A stretch of 61,072 nucleotides of DNA from Flavobacteriales bacterium (GTDB lineage: Bacteria; Bacteroidota; Bacteroidia; Flavobacteriales; TMED113), in NCBI GenBank assembly GCA_002714185.1, contig PAWM01000010.1:11045-72116 (forward strand), read 5' to 3'. A program made the translations under genes and the position numbers. The stretch's first letter is position 1; the number at the start of each line of letters is the position of its first letter. This document shows positions 1-10,345 of this stretch, piece after piece. The notes under the pieces are model-generated. The model was not told the origin of the DNA, did no database searches, and saw only the letters and a program-made list of their open reading frames with translations.

Positions 1-1
1 A

Positions 2-1090
2 GTTTCGGATAGTTCACAGGAAGATATTATTGATAAAAAATCAGATTTAGAGTTGTCTTCTAGTGATTCAATAGAAGATGGTCATCTATTAAAATCTAAA
101 TTGAATAATCAGACATCCTCCCTTAAAAAAGTTCAGCTTCAAACTTCTGAATCTAGTCAATCTACTAATCTCACCAAAAAAAATGAAAAACTCGATAGGA
201 CATTAAATAAAACTAGAGATGGTTTTTTTAGTAAGATGAAACTATTTTTTTCAGGAAAAAATAAAATAGATGATGATTTTTTAGATCAATTGGAGGAAAT
301 GTTAATAACGGCTGATGTAGGTGTTCAAACTACTGTAAAAATCATTGATTTGGTTGAGAAGTTTGTTCATCAAAATAAATATGTAGATGAAGAGGAATTA
401 AAACATATATTAAAAAATGAAATTATTAATCTCCTTTCTATAGATACTGATATTTCAAATAAACTCCAATCAGAAAATGAACCATATGTAATAATATTTG
501 TAGGAGTAAATGGAGTAGGAAAGACCACATCAATTGCAAAAATAGCACACTCATTAAAAAAAGATGGAAAAAAAGTAATAATTGGAGCCGCTGATACTTT
601 TAGAGCTGCAGCAATAGATCAACTTGCATTGTGGGCGAAAAAAATAGACATTCCAATTATCAAGCAAGATATGGGTTCAGATCCTGCTTCTGTAGCATTT
701 GATACTGTACAGTCTGGTCTTTCAAATAATGTTGATTTTATTCTCATTGATACAGCTGGAAGATTGCATAATAAAATAAATTTAATGCATGAACTTGAGA
801 AAATCAATAATGTTGTAAGTAAATTAATACCTAATGCTCCACAAGAAGTGGTTTTAGTTCTTGATGCTTCTACGGGCCAAAATGCTTTAGAGCAGGCAAA
901 ACAATTTTTAAAATCTACAAAAGTAACTCATTTAGCATTGACTAAGTTAGATGGAACTGCTAAAGGAGGTGTTGTAATTTCAATATGTGATCAACTTAGC
1001 ATCCCAATTAAATATATCGGAGTTGGTGAACAAATTGATGATATACAATTATTTGATCGCAAATCATTTGTTGATTCATTATTTAAATGA
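2..1090 (+). CDS. ftsY: Signal recognition particle receptor FtsY (5' end outside window)
   Basis: GTPase that docks the ribosome-SRP complex at the inner membrane and hands nascent membrane proteins to the Sec translocon. The reading frame is open to the first bases of the window, so the start codon lies upstream; a TTG at 53 is probably internal. The N-terminal part is acidic and Ser/Lys rich, like the variable A domain of FtsY. The NG domain follows, with P-loop GVNGVGKTT near 505-530, DTFRAAA near 595, DTAGR near 750 and TKLDGTAKGG near 940-970. These motifs separate the SRP GTPases from other P-loop proteins, and the acidic N-terminus without an M domain separates FtsY from Ffh (13072). 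bshC starts 6 bases after the stop in the same frame. Only the true N-terminus is uncertain. Confidence 0.96.
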   Translation, partial: VSDSSQEDIIDKKSDLELSSSDSIEDGHLLKSKLNNQTSSLKKVQLQTSESSQSTNLTKKNEKLDRTLNKTRDGFFSKMKLFFSGKNKIDDDFLDQLEEMLITADVGVQTTVKIIDLVEKFVHQNKYVDEEELKHILKNEIINLLSIDTDISNKLQSENEPYVIIFVGVNGVGKTTSIAKIAHSLKKDGKKVIIGAADTFRAAAIDQLALWAKKIDIPIIKQDMGSDPASVAFDTVQSGLSNNVDFILIDTAGRLHNKINLMHELEKINNVVSKLIPNAPQEVVLVLDASTGQNALEQAKQFLKSTKVTHLALTKLDGTAKGGVVISICDQLSIPIKYIGVGEQIDDIQLFDRKSFVDSLFK

Positions 1091-1096
1091 TATGTT

Positions 1097-2707
1097 TTGA
1101 ATAAGACAAGAATACCTATTTCAGATACTGGTTTGTTTTCAAAGTTGATTTGTGACTTTATTGAGGGTAATACTAATTTACAAATGTATGTAGATGAATT
1201 CGTCAGTTTAGAATCAATAACTAATAAGATTAATAAAAAGAAAATCATTAATCGAGAAATACTTGTATCAACACTCAATAATCAATATAAGAATACTAAC
1301 TTTTATAATAATGACATATCAATTGTAAAAAATAATATATCATCCATATTAGATAATAAAACTTATACAATTACAACTGGTCATCAGTTAAATATCTTTG
1401 TGAGTCCACTTTTTTTAATTTATAAAATTATTTCTATTATATCATATGTAGAGTATTTAAACAAGCAATTTCCAGATTATCATTTTGTACCGTGTTTTTG
1501 GATGGCTACTGATGATCATGATTTTGATGAAATTAACTCTTGTACAATAAGTGATAAGAAATATACTTGGAGTCTTAAAACAAATGATGCAATTGGTAAT
1601 TTAGAATCCAAGACTCTTTTGCCAGTTTTAAAAAGTATGAAAAATATATTTCTTACAAATTCACATGGACTTGAATTGTATGATAGGTATTTGTTTGCAT
1701 ATCAAAATAATAATAATTATGCAGATGCAACTCGGTCTATTTTAACTGCATTATTCTATGATTATGGTTTAGTTATAGTAGATGGTAATTGTAAAGAATT
1801 AAAAACAACATTTTCTACACACTTTAAAGACGAGATAACTAATAGTTTTACACATCATATGGTCAAAAAAACTTATAATTCACTAAGAAAAAGTTATAAA
1901 CCACAGATTAATCCAATGGAGTCTAACCTGTTTTATTTATCAGACTCTATTAGATCCAAAATTAAAGTTGATAAACAAAAATATTATAGTGATTTACATA
2001 ATTTGCATTGGTCTAAGAATGAGTTGTTAAATAAAATTGATAATTGTCCCCAAAAATTTAGTCCAAATGTTTTTTTGAGAACATTATATCAAGAATCTAT
2101 TATGCCTAATATTTTATACATTGGTGGTCCATCAGAAATATCATATTGGCTCCAATTAAAAAATATGTTTAAACATCAAGGTGTTGATTTTCCACTTTTA
2201 GCTTTAAGATCTCATTTTTTAATATTATCTAGAAAAGCTATTAGATTAAAGTCTAAATTAGGATTAGATTTTACTGATCTTTTTTTAGATTATGAAAATA
2301 AATTAAAAAAAACAATTAGTTGTTTAGATAGTTTTCAAACTGCTCATCAGTTTGAAAATTTAAATAATCAATTATTAAAAATGGAACAAGATTTTAAACA
2401 AATTAATAGCTTTCCGATTAACGATTTTTATGTTTTTAAGAAAAGATTCATTAAAGAAATTAGTCGTTTAGAATCAAAAATACTGAAGTTGAATAAAATC
2501 AAAAATAATACTATATTATCTCAAACAGAAAAAATAAATAATGAAGTATTTATTGATAAAAATATACAGGAAAAATCTAGTAGTTTTATTCCTTATTATA
2601 TTAAATATGGTAAGTCATTTTTTAATTTATTAATTAAGGAAAGTTCGATTATTGATAATAAATATGTTATCTTGACAGAGGAAGATGAAATTAATCATTC
2701 GCAATAA
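1097..2707 (+). CDS. bshC: Bacillithiol biosynthesis cysteine-adding enzyme BshC
   Basis: BshC is the proposed ligase adding cysteine to glucosaminyl-malate in the last step of bacillithiol synthesis. At 536 aa it has the usual family length. Family signatures visible are the N-terminal RIPISDTGLFSKLICDF, TGHQLNIFVSPLFLIYKII, FWMATDDHDFDEIN (residues about 133-147) and YIGGPSEISYWLQLK near residue 345. The start is TTG at 1097: an ATG at 1092 is out of frame and reads only ATG TTT TGA, and the stop of ftsY lies immediately upstream in the same frame. The N-terminus from the TTG aligns with what BshC proteins normally show. It sits 6 bases after ftsY and 3 bases before guaA, so it is probably co-transcribed. 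bshA and bshB are not in the window. Confidence 0.9.
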   Translation: MNKTRIPISDTGLFSKLICDFIEGNTNLQMYVDEFVSLESITNKINKKKIINREILVSTLNNQYKNTNFYNNDISIVKNNISSILDNKTYTITTGHQLNIFVSPLFLIYKIISIISYVEYLNKQFPDYHFVPCFWMATDDHDFDEINSCTISDKKYTWSLKTNDAIGNLESKTLLPVLKSMKNIFLTNSHGLELYDRYLFAYQNNNNYADATRSILTALFYDYGLVIVDGNCKELKTTFSTHFKDEITNSFTHHMVKKTYNSLRKSYKPQINPMESNLFYLSDSIRSKIKVDKQKYYSDLHNLHWSKNELLNKIDNCPQKFSPNVFLRTLYQESIMPNILYIGGPSEISYWLQLKNMFKHQGVDFPLLALRSHFLILSRKAIRLKSKLGLDFTDLFLDYENKLKKTISCLDSFQTAHQFENLNNQLLKMEQDFKQINSFPINDFYVFKKRFIKEISRLESKILKLNKIKNNTILSQTEKINNEVFIDKNIQEKSSSFIPYYIKYGKSFFNLLIKESSIIDNKYVILTEEDEINHSQ

Positions 2708-2710
2708 ATA

Positions 2711-4240
2711 ATGAAGGAAGTATTACTAATTATAGATTTTGGTTCACAATATACACAGCTTATTGCTAGAAAAGTTAGAGAATTAAATGTGCGTTCAGAA
2801 ATTATACCATTCAATAAATTTAATAGTCTTGCACCCTATGTGAAAGGAGTTATATTATCTGGGAGTCCACATTCCGTTAATGCATTAGATGCACCAAAAA
2901 TTGATTTATCACTTATTCGAACTAAAGTTCCTTTATTAGCTCTTTGTTATGGTGCTCAATATATAGCAAAAGATGTAGGTGGTGTGGTAGAAGCTTCTGA
3001 TTCAAGAGAGTATGGGCGATCAAATTTATCAATTATAAGTGCAAATAAATTATTTAAAGGAATAGATTTAAAGTCACAAGTATGGATGTCACACGGAGAC
3101 ACAATACTTGATTTGCCTAATAATACAACAATTAATGCTAGTACTGACGATGTCTCTATAGCAGCTTTTACTTTAAATAATGAAGAGACATATGCCTTGC
3201 AATTTCATCCTGAAGTGTATCACACAAAATATGGAAAAGAAATACTTGCAAATTTTTTAATTAACATTTGTAATTTTGAACAAAATTGGACTTCACAGTC
3301 TTTTATTAATTCTACAATTGATAAATTAAAAAGTACACTGGGTTCTCAAAAAGTACTTATGGGATTATCAGGTGGTGTTGATTCTACTGTCGCAGCAGTT
3401 TTGTTGCATCATGCTATTGGTGACAATTTATTTTGTGTATTTGTCGATAATGGTTTACTGCGTAAGGATGAGTATAGAAATGTGTTGCATGCATATAAAG
3501 ATATTGGTTTAAATATAAAAGGAGTTGATGCTTCCAATCAGTTTTTAAAAAATTTAAATAAAGTTTTAGATCCAGAAAAAAAGAGAAAAATTATTGGTTC
3601 AACATTTATTGATGTATTTGAGTCCGTTGCACAAGAATATTCAGATTTAAAATGGCTAGGGCAAGGAACCATCTATCCAGATGTCATTGAATCTATTTCT
3701 GGTACTGGTGGGCCATCAGAAACAATAAAGTCACATCATAATGTAGGTGGTTTGCCCGAAAAAATGAATTTAAAAGTTATAGAACCATTAAAATCTCTAT
3801 TTAAAGATGAAGTTAGAAAAGTTGGTTTTGAACTCAATATAAATCCAGTAATTTTAAATCGTCATCCTTTCCCTGGTCCAGGATTAGCAATAAGAATTAT
3901 GGGTGAAGTAACTTTAGAAAAAGTTCAAATCTTACAGGATGTAGATAATATTTTTATTCGTTCATTAAAGGATGATAAACTGTATGGTCAAGTTTGGCAA
4001 GCTGGTGCGATTTTGTTAAGTGATAATAGTGTGGGTGTGATGGGGGATGGTAGAACATATGAAAAAGTCGTAGCTTTAAGAGCTGTAGAATCTACTGATG
4101 GAATGACTGCTGATTGGGTCCATTTACCATATGATTTTCTTTCAAAAGTATCTAATGATATTATTAATAAAGTCAAAGGAGTTAACAGAGTAGTATATGA
4201 TATTAGTTCTAAACCACCAGCTACTATAGAATGGGAATAA
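2711..4240 (+). CDS. guaA: GMP synthase (glutamine-hydrolysing)
   Basis: Converts XMP, glutamine and ATP to GMP in the cytosol, the last step of guanine nucleotide synthesis. At 509 aa it has full family length. The N-terminal class I glutamine amidotransferase domain shows nucleophile Cys79 (LLALCYGAQ) and the His166/Glu168 pair in FHPEV. The ATP-pyrophosphatase domain has the PP-loop SGGVDS at 220-225. The C-terminal dimerisation/XMP domain carries [16 protein letters not shown] and ends in the typical KPPATIEWE. Start ATG at 2711 gives the canonical N-terminus. It lies 3 bases after bshC, and its last bases overlap the start of the next gene by 10 bases, suggesting translational coupling. 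Confidence 0.98.
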   Translation: MKEVLLIIDFGSQYTQLIARKVRELNVRSEIIPFNKFNSLAPYVKGVILSGSPHSVNALDAPKIDLSLIRTKVPLLALCYGAQYIAKDVGGVVEASDSREYGRSNLSIISANKLFKGIDLKSQVWMSHGDTILDLPNNTTINASTDDVSIAAFTLNNEETYALQFHPEVYHTKYGKEILANFLINICNFEQNWTSQSFINSTIDKLKSTLGSQKVLMGLSGGVDSTVAAVLLHHAIGDNLFCVFVDNGLLRKDEYRNVLHAYKDIGLNIKGVDASNQFLKNLNKVLDPEKKRKIIGSTFIDVFESVAQEYSDLKWLGQGTIYPDVIESISGTGGPSETIKSHHNVGGLPEKMNLKVIEPLKSLFKDEVRKVGFELNINPVILNRHPFPGPGLAIRIMGEVTLEKVQILQDVDNIFIRSLKDDKLYGQVWQAGAILLSDNSVGVMGDGRTYEKVVALRAVESTDGMTADWVHLPYDFLSKVSNDIINKVKGVNRVVYDISSKPPATIEWE

Positions 4241-5532
4241 GATTAAGTATATATTTAATTTTTTATTTTTCTTTTTTGATTTCACTAAAAAGTTTTAGTC
4301 AAATCGAAAATTTTTTTAATTTTTCATCTGATTCATTGCAGTCAAATTTAAATAGTAAATTAAATAATAATCAAAATTTAAAAATTTGTTTTTTATTACC
4401 TTTTTGTTTGGAAAAAAACGAAATTTTATCAATTGATAATTCAGATTCATTATTACTAGAGACTTTTGTAAGAACAGATTTGTATAAAAAAACACGTATT
4501 TCTCTAGATTTTTATTTTGGCTTTTTATTATCACTAAATAAATACAATGATTATAATATTGATATTTATGTTTTTGATATTAAAGAAGGTGATCTCTCAA
4601 GAGATATATTAAAAGAGATTGTCGAGGAAAAAAAAATAAATAAAATGGATTTAATTATTGGTCCTCTTTTTACCGATAATTTTTTATTTTTTAAAAATAG
4701 ATTTAAAAAAAATATTCCTATAATATCTCCATTTTCAAAGAAGCCTCATATAACTTTAAACAATCAAAATGTATTTCAGCTTCCAGTTGATATAAATGAT
4801 AAATTATCAATTTTATCCAAATTTATTTTCACAGAACATGTAAATGACAATATAATTTTAATTAGAAGAGATACATTGTTTAATACAACTAAAAATATAA
4901 TGGCTGATGCAGATGAAAATCAATATAGTTATGATACTTTATTAACTGATGATATTTTGTATGGAAAGAAAATTATGCAAGATATAGATACAAGTCAATA
5001 TTTTTTTGAAGAGATTATAGTTCAAGATAATGTTATTGATTCTATTCATCATAAACTTGACACACTAGGCAAGAAAAATATAATTTTAATTCCATCTGAA
5101 GATAATGTGTTTGTAACTGACCTGTTGTCTAAATTACATGCATGTAGAGATACTAGTATGGTGGTATATGGTATGCCTAATTTATCAAAATTTAATCATA
5201 TTTCTATTTATGATTTAATGGATTTAAAATTAACATTTCCCCATAATCAAAATATTGATTATGAGGAAATTAATAAATTTATAATTAATTTTTATAATCA
5301 ATATAATTATCTACCAAATTTAAAGTATTCTTCTGTTGGTTATGAGTCAGGTACTTATTTCTTAGATGTTTTTTCCAAATATGGGTCTATTTTGAATGCT
5401 CGTAATCATTTTAATGACACAACAATTTTAGGTCGAACTTATAATTTTGAACAAGAAAATAATGGTGGTTATAAAAATAAAGCAGTTCAAATTTTTAGAT
5501 ATAATGACTTTGGTTATTTGAAAATTTATTAA
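4231..5532 (+). CDS. Exported protein with periplasmic-binding-protein-like (PBP1) fold
   Basis: Predicted 433 aa exported protein. Residues 1-24 form a signal peptide ending SKSFSQ-like. From about residue 49 it reads as a type-1 periplasmic binding-protein fold: ICFLLPF strand, a helix with [14 protein letters not shown], then [20 protein letters not shown] and [10 protein letters not shown], the order found in Leu/Ile/Val-binding-like proteins. In many Flavobacteriia a LysM plus PBP1-like protein lies next to guaA; here no LysM repeat is evident, so this would be a reduced version. The ATG overlaps the guaA stop (ATGGGAATAA). The end is 3 bases from the converging lolA-like gene. Ligand and role are unknown; the fold call is inference from motif order. 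Confidence 0.6.
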   Translation: MGIRLSIYLIFYFSFLISLKSFSQIENFFNFSSDSLQSNLNSKLNNNQNLKICFLLPFCLEKNEILSIDNSDSLLLETFVRTDLYKKTRISLDFYFGFLLSLNKYNDYNIDIYVFDIKEGDLSRDILKEIVEEKKINKMDLIIGPLFTDNFLFFKNRFKKNIPIISPFSKKPHITLNNQNVFQLPVDINDKLSILSKFIFTEHVNDNIILIRRDTLFNTTKNIMADADENQYSYDTLLTDDILYGKKIMQDIDTSQYFFEEIIVQDNVIDSIHHKLDTLGKKNIILIPSEDNVFVTDLLSKLHACRDTSMVVYGMPNLSKFNHISIYDLMDLKLTFPHNQNIDYEEINKFIINFYNQYNYLPNLKYSSVGYESGTYFLDVFSKYGSILNARNHFNDTTILGRTYNFEQENNGGYKNKAVQIFRYNDFGYLKIY

Positions 5533-5535
5533 GAT

Positions 5536-6306
5536 TTATCTTAAATCTATAACTTCAAATTCTTTATATAGAGTATCTATGTTTAGAATTTTTTCAGATA
5601 CTTTTTCTGTTTTTTTAATATTAATATTTGTTTTCCCATTATGTCTATTTTCTTGGCTAATGGAGATTAATTCTAATGCCTTGAAATTAATTTTGATATT
5701 TATATTTAAAATATTGTTTTCTTTATATCCATTATTTTCATCAAGACATTCTATTAATTTTTCTTTTAATATTGGTTGAATACCAATTTTACATTGAGAT
5801 GGTAGCTTTAAGCATGTTGGTAATCCAACTTCATCAATACAATTATTGTATATGACTTGGCTATATTCTAGTTTGGGAGTTAATATGAGTTCAGCGATTG
5901 TATCAGATTTACTTATGGTATTTGTTTCAAATTTAGATGAGTAGTTTGTGAAAATATTGTGAATTAGAAAGTCCTGAACCCCATCCATATAATCTATTTG
6001 AATTTCTTTTTCTTTAATAAAAATAGTACTAATATATTCACCATTATAAATTTGAATCATTTCATTTTCACCTTTATTAAAATTTAAATAAAAGCGGTTA
6101 TTAGAAAAAATAGCTAGAGAACCTTTAATTGGTATATGCATTTTGTGTGAATCATTTTCATAGTAGTAATCAAATTCAAGTAATGATCCATTATTATCAT
6201 TGACTAAATTACTGTATACCATATTCAGTAATTCATTTGGGTTTTGTGTGTTTTGTCCAATTGCGACATTAACAATTAAAAAAAAATATATAATTAATTT
6301 CATCAT
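5536..6306 (-). CDS. LolA-like outer-membrane lipoprotein carrier protein
   Basis: Predicted 256 aa periplasmic protein, signal peptide at residues 1-17 (cleavage near VAIGQ). The body has the alternating strands of the LolA/LolB half-barrel: LEFDYYY, KGSLAIFSNNRFYLNF, MIQIYNGEYISTIFIKEKEIQIDYMD. LolA ferries lipoproteins from the inner to the outer membrane. The position directly downstream of ftsK supports the call, because ftsK-lolA is a common order in Bacteroidota. The start overlaps the ftsK stop in ATGATG/TGA, so the two are probably translated together. The protein is somewhat longer and more diverged than typical LolA, with an insertion holding Cys residues near 145-165. Confidence 0.7.
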   Translation of the reverse strand: MMKLIIYFFLIVNVAIGQNTQNPNELLNMVYSNLVNDNNGSLLEFDYYYENDSHKMHIPIKGSLAIFSNNRFYLNFNKGENEMIQIYNGEYISTIFIKEKEIQIDYMDGVQDFLIHNIFTNYSSKFETNTISKSDTIAELILTPKLEYSQVIYNNCIDEVGLPTCLKLPSQCKIGIQPILKEKLIECLDENNGYKENNILNINIKINFKALELISISQENRHNGKTNINIKKTEKVSEKILNIDTLYKEFEVIDLR

Positions 6307-8534
6307 AATAACTTGTTTAATTCATCCTCTGTTTCAATGAGTACTTTTCTACCTTTACTTCCTTGTAAGGGCCCAAGAATGCCTGCAGCTTCTAATTGAT
6401 CAATAATTCTCCCTGCTCTATTATATCCTAGTTTCAATTTTCTTTGTATCATTGATGTTGACCCTTGTTGATGTATAACAATAAGAGTTGCTGCCTCCCT
6501 AAAAAGTTCGTCTCTCTCTATTTTCCCACCCTCATTTATTGTCTGAGTTTCATTTTGTATTCCTGGTAGTTCAAATGGTTTATCATAACCCTTTTGGTTA
6601 GAAATAAAATGAGTCAATTTTTCTACTTCAGGAGTATCAATAAATGCACATTGTATTCTTGATAGAGAACTGCCTGTTGAAATAAGCATATCACCTTTTC
6701 CAATAAGTTGATTAGCTCCAACAGTATCTAAAATAGTTTTACTGTCAACTCCTTGAATTACTCTAAATGCAATTCTTGTTGGAAAATTAGCTTTTATTGT
6801 TCCTGTGATGATATTGGTTGTTGGTCTTTGTGTTGCAATAATTAAATGAATACCAATCGCTCTTGATAATTGAGCTAATCTAGCAATAGGAATTTCTACT
6901 TCTTTACCAGCTGTCATAATTAAATCAGCAAATTCATCTATTACAAGAATTAAATAGGGTAAAAAATGATTATTTTCAGCTTTATTAAATTTATTTGATT
7001 TTATTTTTTTATTATACTCTTGAATATTTCTGACTTCAGCTTTTTTTAATAAATCATATCTTTTATCCATTTCGATACATAAGGATTTTAATGTTTTTAC
7101 TACATTTTTCGTGTCAGTAATAATAGCATCTTCATTTTCACCTAATTTTGCTAAAAAATGGTTTTCTATTTTATTATATAATGTTAGTTCAACTTTTTTA
7201 GGATCTACTAGAATAAATTTAACTTCGGATGGATGTTTTTTATATAAAATAGAACATAAGATGGTATTTAGACCTACTGATTTCCCTTGCCCTGTTGCAC
7301 CAGCAATTAATAAGTGTGGCATCTTAGTTAAATCTAGCACGAAAGTTTCATTAGAAATTGTTTTACCTAAAGCTATTGGTAATTCTAGATTAATATTTTG
7401 AAATTTTTCAGATTCTAGAACATTTTTCATTGATACAATAGTAGGATTTTGATTTGGAACTTCGATTCCAACTGTTCCTTTTCCTGGAAGTGGTGCAATA
7501 ATTCTAACTCCTGTTGCTTTAATTCTTAATGCAATATCATTTTCTAAATTTTTAATTTTTGATATTTGAACTCCTTTTTCTGGAATTATTTCATATAATG
7601 TGATAGTGGGGCCAATTGTAGCACGAGCAATTTTAACATCAATTTTAAAATCTTTTAGTGTGTTTTCAATGAGTTTTTTGTTCCATTCAACTTCATCTTC
7701 ATTAATTGATATTGTATTTTTTGGATACTCTTTTAATAAGTTTAAAGTTGGAAATTTATATTCTATAATATCATTATTATGATTTTCGTTTTTAATTTTA
7801 TTTTCCAAAACTGTCTCTTCGTCTTTGGCGATAGATATTATTGTGTTATTATCTGTGTCAATTTCATTTTCAGTTGAAGTGTTATTTTCAGTTGAAGTAT
7901 TATTTTCAGTTGAAGTATTATTTTCAGTTGAAGTATTATTTTCAGTTGAAGTATTATTTTCAGTTTTTTGAAATCTTAATACATTAAATACTTTATTTGA
8001 AATTAATTTAACAATGCTGTATATATAATGATTGAATTTTTCAAATTGTTTTAGTTGTATATTAAAAGTTAGTATAATCACAATTAATAATGATAATAAT
8101 AATAAAGTAATTAATCCAATTTCACCTATAGAAATAACAAGGTTGTTAAATGTTGTTAATCCAATTTTTCCACTAAATTTAGTATTGAAATTAGCACAAA
8201 ATAAAGGTAGCCAAATTAGAAAAAACAAATGATGTAAACTGATTAGTAGGATATTGATTTTTTTTATATTGAACAAGAATTTAATACCAATCAACATAAA
8301 AAATGATGTAATTAAATATGCTCCTACACCAAATAAATTAATTAAAAATTCACTTATTTCTGCTCCAACACCTCCTAATTGATTATTTGTATTTGAATAG
8401 TTTTTAATTTGATTAATTATTTCACTTTGGTCATTAAAATTATTATTCCAAAAAGAATTAAAGGCAATAAATAAAAGCATTGACAAGGCAATTATTGTTA
8501 TTGACGAGATTAATTTAAATTTTTCTTTATTCAT
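6303..8534 (-). CDS. ftsK: DNA translocase FtsK
   Basis: Septal DNA pump that clears and aligns chromosome termini for dimer resolution. Residues 8-29, 65-88, 92-117 and 130-156 are four hydrophobic segments (membrane domain). A linker follows with five STENNT units (residues about 193-222) encoded by a perfect or near-perfect 18-bp DNA repeat. The alpha/beta motor domain has Walker A GATGQGKSV near residue 410 and Walker B YLILVIDEFADLI, with a conserved ATQRPTTNIITG. The C-terminal winged-helix gamma domain (GSTSMIQRKLKLGYNRAGRI) would read chromosomal polarity sequences. The 743 aa length is near the short end of bacterial FtsK, mainly through a short linker. It is followed by the overlapping lolA-like gene. 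Confidence 0.95.
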   Translation of the reverse strand: MNKEKFKLISSITIIALSMLLFIAFNSFWNNNFNDQSEIINQIKNYSNTNNQLGGVGAEISEFLINLFGVGAYLITSFFMLIGIKFLFNIKKINILLISLHHLFFLIWLPLFCANFNTKFSGKIGLTTFNNLVISIGEIGLITLLLLSLLIVIILTFNIQLKQFEKFNHYIYSIVKLISNKVFNVLRFQKTENNTSTENNTSTENNTSTENNTSTENNTSTENEIDTDNNTIISIAKDEETVLENKIKNENHNNDIIEYKFPTLNLLKEYPKNTISINEDEVEWNKKLIENTLKDFKIDVKIARATIGPTITLYEIIPEKGVQISKIKNLENDIALRIKATGVRIIAPLPGKGTVGIEVPNQNPTIVSMKNVLESEKFQNINLELPIALGKTISNETFVLDLTKMPHLLIAGATGQGKSVGLNTILCSILYKKHPSEVKFILVDPKKVELTLYNKIENHFLAKLGENEDAIITDTKNVVKTLKSLCIEMDKRYDLLKKAEVRNIQEYNKKIKSNKFNKAENNHFLPYLILVIDEFADLIMTAGKEVEIPIARLAQLSRAIGIHLIIATQRPTTNIITGTIKANFPTRIAFRVIQGVDSKTILDTVGANQLIGKGDMLISTGSSLSRIQCAFIDTPEVEKLTHFISNQKGYDKPFELPGIQNETQTINEGGKIERDELFREAATLIVIHQQGSTSMIQRKLKLGYNRAGRIIDQLEAAGILGPLQGSKGRKVLIETEDELNKLL
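7867..7956. repeat. 18-bp tandem repeat in the FtsK linker (5 copies)
   Basis: Five consecutive copies of TTTTCAGTTGAAGTATTA (first copy with one substitution, G for A) followed by a partial sixth. Read on the - strand each unit encodes Thr-Glu-Asn-Asn-Thr-Ser. The unit length is a multiple of 3, so copy-number change would keep the ftsK frame. Confidence 0.95.
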
Positions 8535-8546
8535 ATATAATTTGAA

Positions 8547-9335
8547 TTAAATATCATTCCAATTAATTAATTGCTTATCTAAAAAGCCCTTGATTCCTTT
8601 TTTAAAATCTTCATTCATTCTAGATTCGGCATTAAATTTTGCTGCTTCTTCTAGCTTTTCCTTTAAATTAAGTTGCGAGTATAGTATTTTTTTTGTGTTT
8701 GCTATTGATAGAGGAGATGTGGTTTTAGTAAATTTTTTAATAAAATCATTTACTTTCTTATCAATATTTTCATTTTCACATAAATAATTAATTAGTCCTA
8801 TTTCTTTTCCTTGTTTCGCATCAATTGTTTTGCCATTTAAAAGTAGATACTTAATGTTAGCTATGTTTATTCTTTGAATTAAAAATGAACTAACTAAGGC
8901 AGGTGTAAATCCAATTTTCACTTCGGGATATCCAAATTTACTATCGGATGTAGCAAAAATAATATCGGATGCAGTCATAATACCGCACCCTCCACCTAAA
9001 GCAGCACCAGTCACTTTTGTTATAATTAATTTTGGATATGATAGCATTAATTGGAAAAGTGACATAAGTTGTTTAGAATCTTCTAAATTTTGTTGGAAAC
9101 TATACTTTCTAATTTTATTAAGGTATTCTATATCAGCACCAGCACAAAATACATCAGAACTTGATGAAATTAAAACTACTCTAATAGATTTGTTATCCTT
9201 ATTCTCATTTAGCACATTGATTAATTCCAGAATCATATTTGGATTGAGAGCATTTTTCTTTTTTTGTCTATCTAAAATAATGTTAATTACATTATGTAAG
9301 ATATTGCATTGAATATATTGATATTTTTGTTTCAT
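8547..9335 (-). CDS. Enoyl-CoA hydratase/isomerase family protein (LiuC/methylglutaconyl-CoA hydratase-like)
   Basis: Crotonase-fold protein of 262 aa. The oxyanion-hole segments are AGADIEYL (about residues 65-72) and GAALGGGCGI (about 110-119). The segment FGYPEVKIGFTPALVS holds the Glu expected at the active site. This YPEV-IGF-PA pattern resembles the methylglutaconyl-CoA hydratase (leucine degradation) branch more than fatty-acid EchA, but crotonase specificity is hard to read from motifs. No other leucine-degradation gene is adjacent. The gene lies 12 bases upstream of ftsK on the same strand and may be co-transcribed with ftsK-lolA. It diverges from the DDAH-like gene across about 90 bases. 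Confidence 0.8.
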   Translation of the reverse strand: MKQKYQYIQCNILHNVINIILDRQKKKNALNPNMILELINVLNENKDNKSIRVVLISSSSDVFCAGADIEYLNKIRKYSFQQNLEDSKQLMSLFQLMLSYPKLIITKVTGAALGGGCGIMTASDIIFATSDSKFGYPEVKIGFTPALVSSFLIQRINIANIKYLLLNGKTIDAKQGKEIGLINYLCENENIDKKVNDFIKKFTKTTSPLSIANTKKILYSQLNLKEKLEEAAKFNAESRMNEDFKKGIKGFLDKQLINWNDI

Positions 9336-9390
9336 ATAAACTTTAACAAATAAATGTAATATAAATCTAATTAATTTTATTTGTTCTCTA

Positions 9391-9398
9391 TATATTTG
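9391..9398 (+). promoter_or_regulatory. Candidate Bacteroidota -7 box (TATATTTG)
   Basis: TATATTTG matches the Bacteroidota sigma-A -7 consensus TAnnTTTG and lies 26 bases before the ATG of the DDAH-like gene, in the divergent gap 9336-9424. No convincing TTG -33 element at the expected spacing was found, so this is tentative. Confidence 0.35.
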
Positions 9399-9424
9399 AA
9401 TTAATTATTCATAATAAATTATTT

Positions 9425-10345
9425 ATGATTGAACCATATATTAATAATGAATTTGATTTATTAAAAAAAGTAATTCTTGGCATCGCGGAGAATTTTGGAG
9501 GTGTTCCTGAATTACAAGATGCGTATGACCCAAAATCTAAAGAACATATTTTGCAAAACACTTATCCTGTAGAACATAATTTAATTTATGAATTAAATAA
9601 GTTTAAGGATGTTTTAATTAAACATAATGTCGATGTTTTGTCTCCTGAAAATATTCCTAATTGTAATCAAATTTTTACTCGTGATGTTGGCTTTGTTGTA
9701 GAAAATCAATTTTTTATATCTAATATGATTAGTAAAAGAAGTATTGAGTTGAACGGGATAAAATATATTTTAAAACAAATTAAGAGTGCAAACATAAATA
9801 ATATACCTAAATCTGTCTTTGTTGAGGGTGGTGATGTCATTGTGTTTAATAATTTTTTATTTATTGGATATTCTGATTCCAATTCATTCGACAAGTATGA
9901 AGTAAGTAGAACAAATGAGGCAGCATTAGAATTTTTTGCAAATAAATTTCCTTCAAAAAAAATAATCGGATTTAATCTGCACAAGTCTGATTCTAAATCA
10001 GATGAAAATTGTTTACATTTAGATTGCTGTTTTCAACCCTTAGGATTAGGTCATGCTATTTTGTATCCTGGTGGTTTTAAGTTTAAAGAGGATATTTCTT
10101 TTATAGAAAATTTATTTGGTAAGGAAAATATTATTTATGTTGATAAATTTGAAATGGCAGATATGAATTCTAATCTTTTTTCAATTAATAAAAATGTAAT
10201 TGTTTCAGAAAAAAAATTTGTAAGAATTAATTCTGTTTTAAGACAGAAGGGCTACATAGTTGAAGATATACCTTTTTCTGAAATTGCTAAAATGGGAGGT
10301 TTGTTAAGATGCACTACTTTACCACTAATTAGAAATTATGAATAA
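9425..10345 (+). CDS. Dimethylarginine dimethylaminohydrolase (DDAH)-like guanidino hydrolase
   Basis: Pentein-fold hydrolase of 306 aa acting on guanidino groups; DDAH releases citrulline from methylated arginine. Catalytic candidates are His198 (CLHLDCC) and Cys296 in GGLLRCTTLPL near the C-terminus, plus NCNQIFTRDVGFV and FVEGGDVIVF, which hold the substrate-site acidic residues. Related arginine deiminases and amidinotransferases share the fold, so the exact substrate (methylarginine, arginine or other) is inferred. It overlaps the next gene, a second member of the same superfamily, by 8 bases and is followed by argS, suggesting an arginine/citrulline context. Confidence 0.8.
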   Translation: MIEPYINNEFDLLKKVILGIAENFGGVPELQDAYDPKSKEHILQNTYPVEHNLIYELNKFKDVLIKHNVDVLSPENIPNCNQIFTRDVGFVVENQFFISNMISKRSIELNGIKYILKQIKSANINNIPKSVFVEGGDVIVFNNFLFIGYSDSNSFDKYEVSRTNEAALEFFANKFPSKKIIGFNLHKSDSKSDENCLHLDCCFQPLGLGHAILYPGGFKFKEDISFIENLFGKENIIYVDKFEMADMNSNLFSINKNVIVSEKKFVRINSVLRQKGYIVEDIPFSEIAKMGGLLRCTTLPLIRNYE

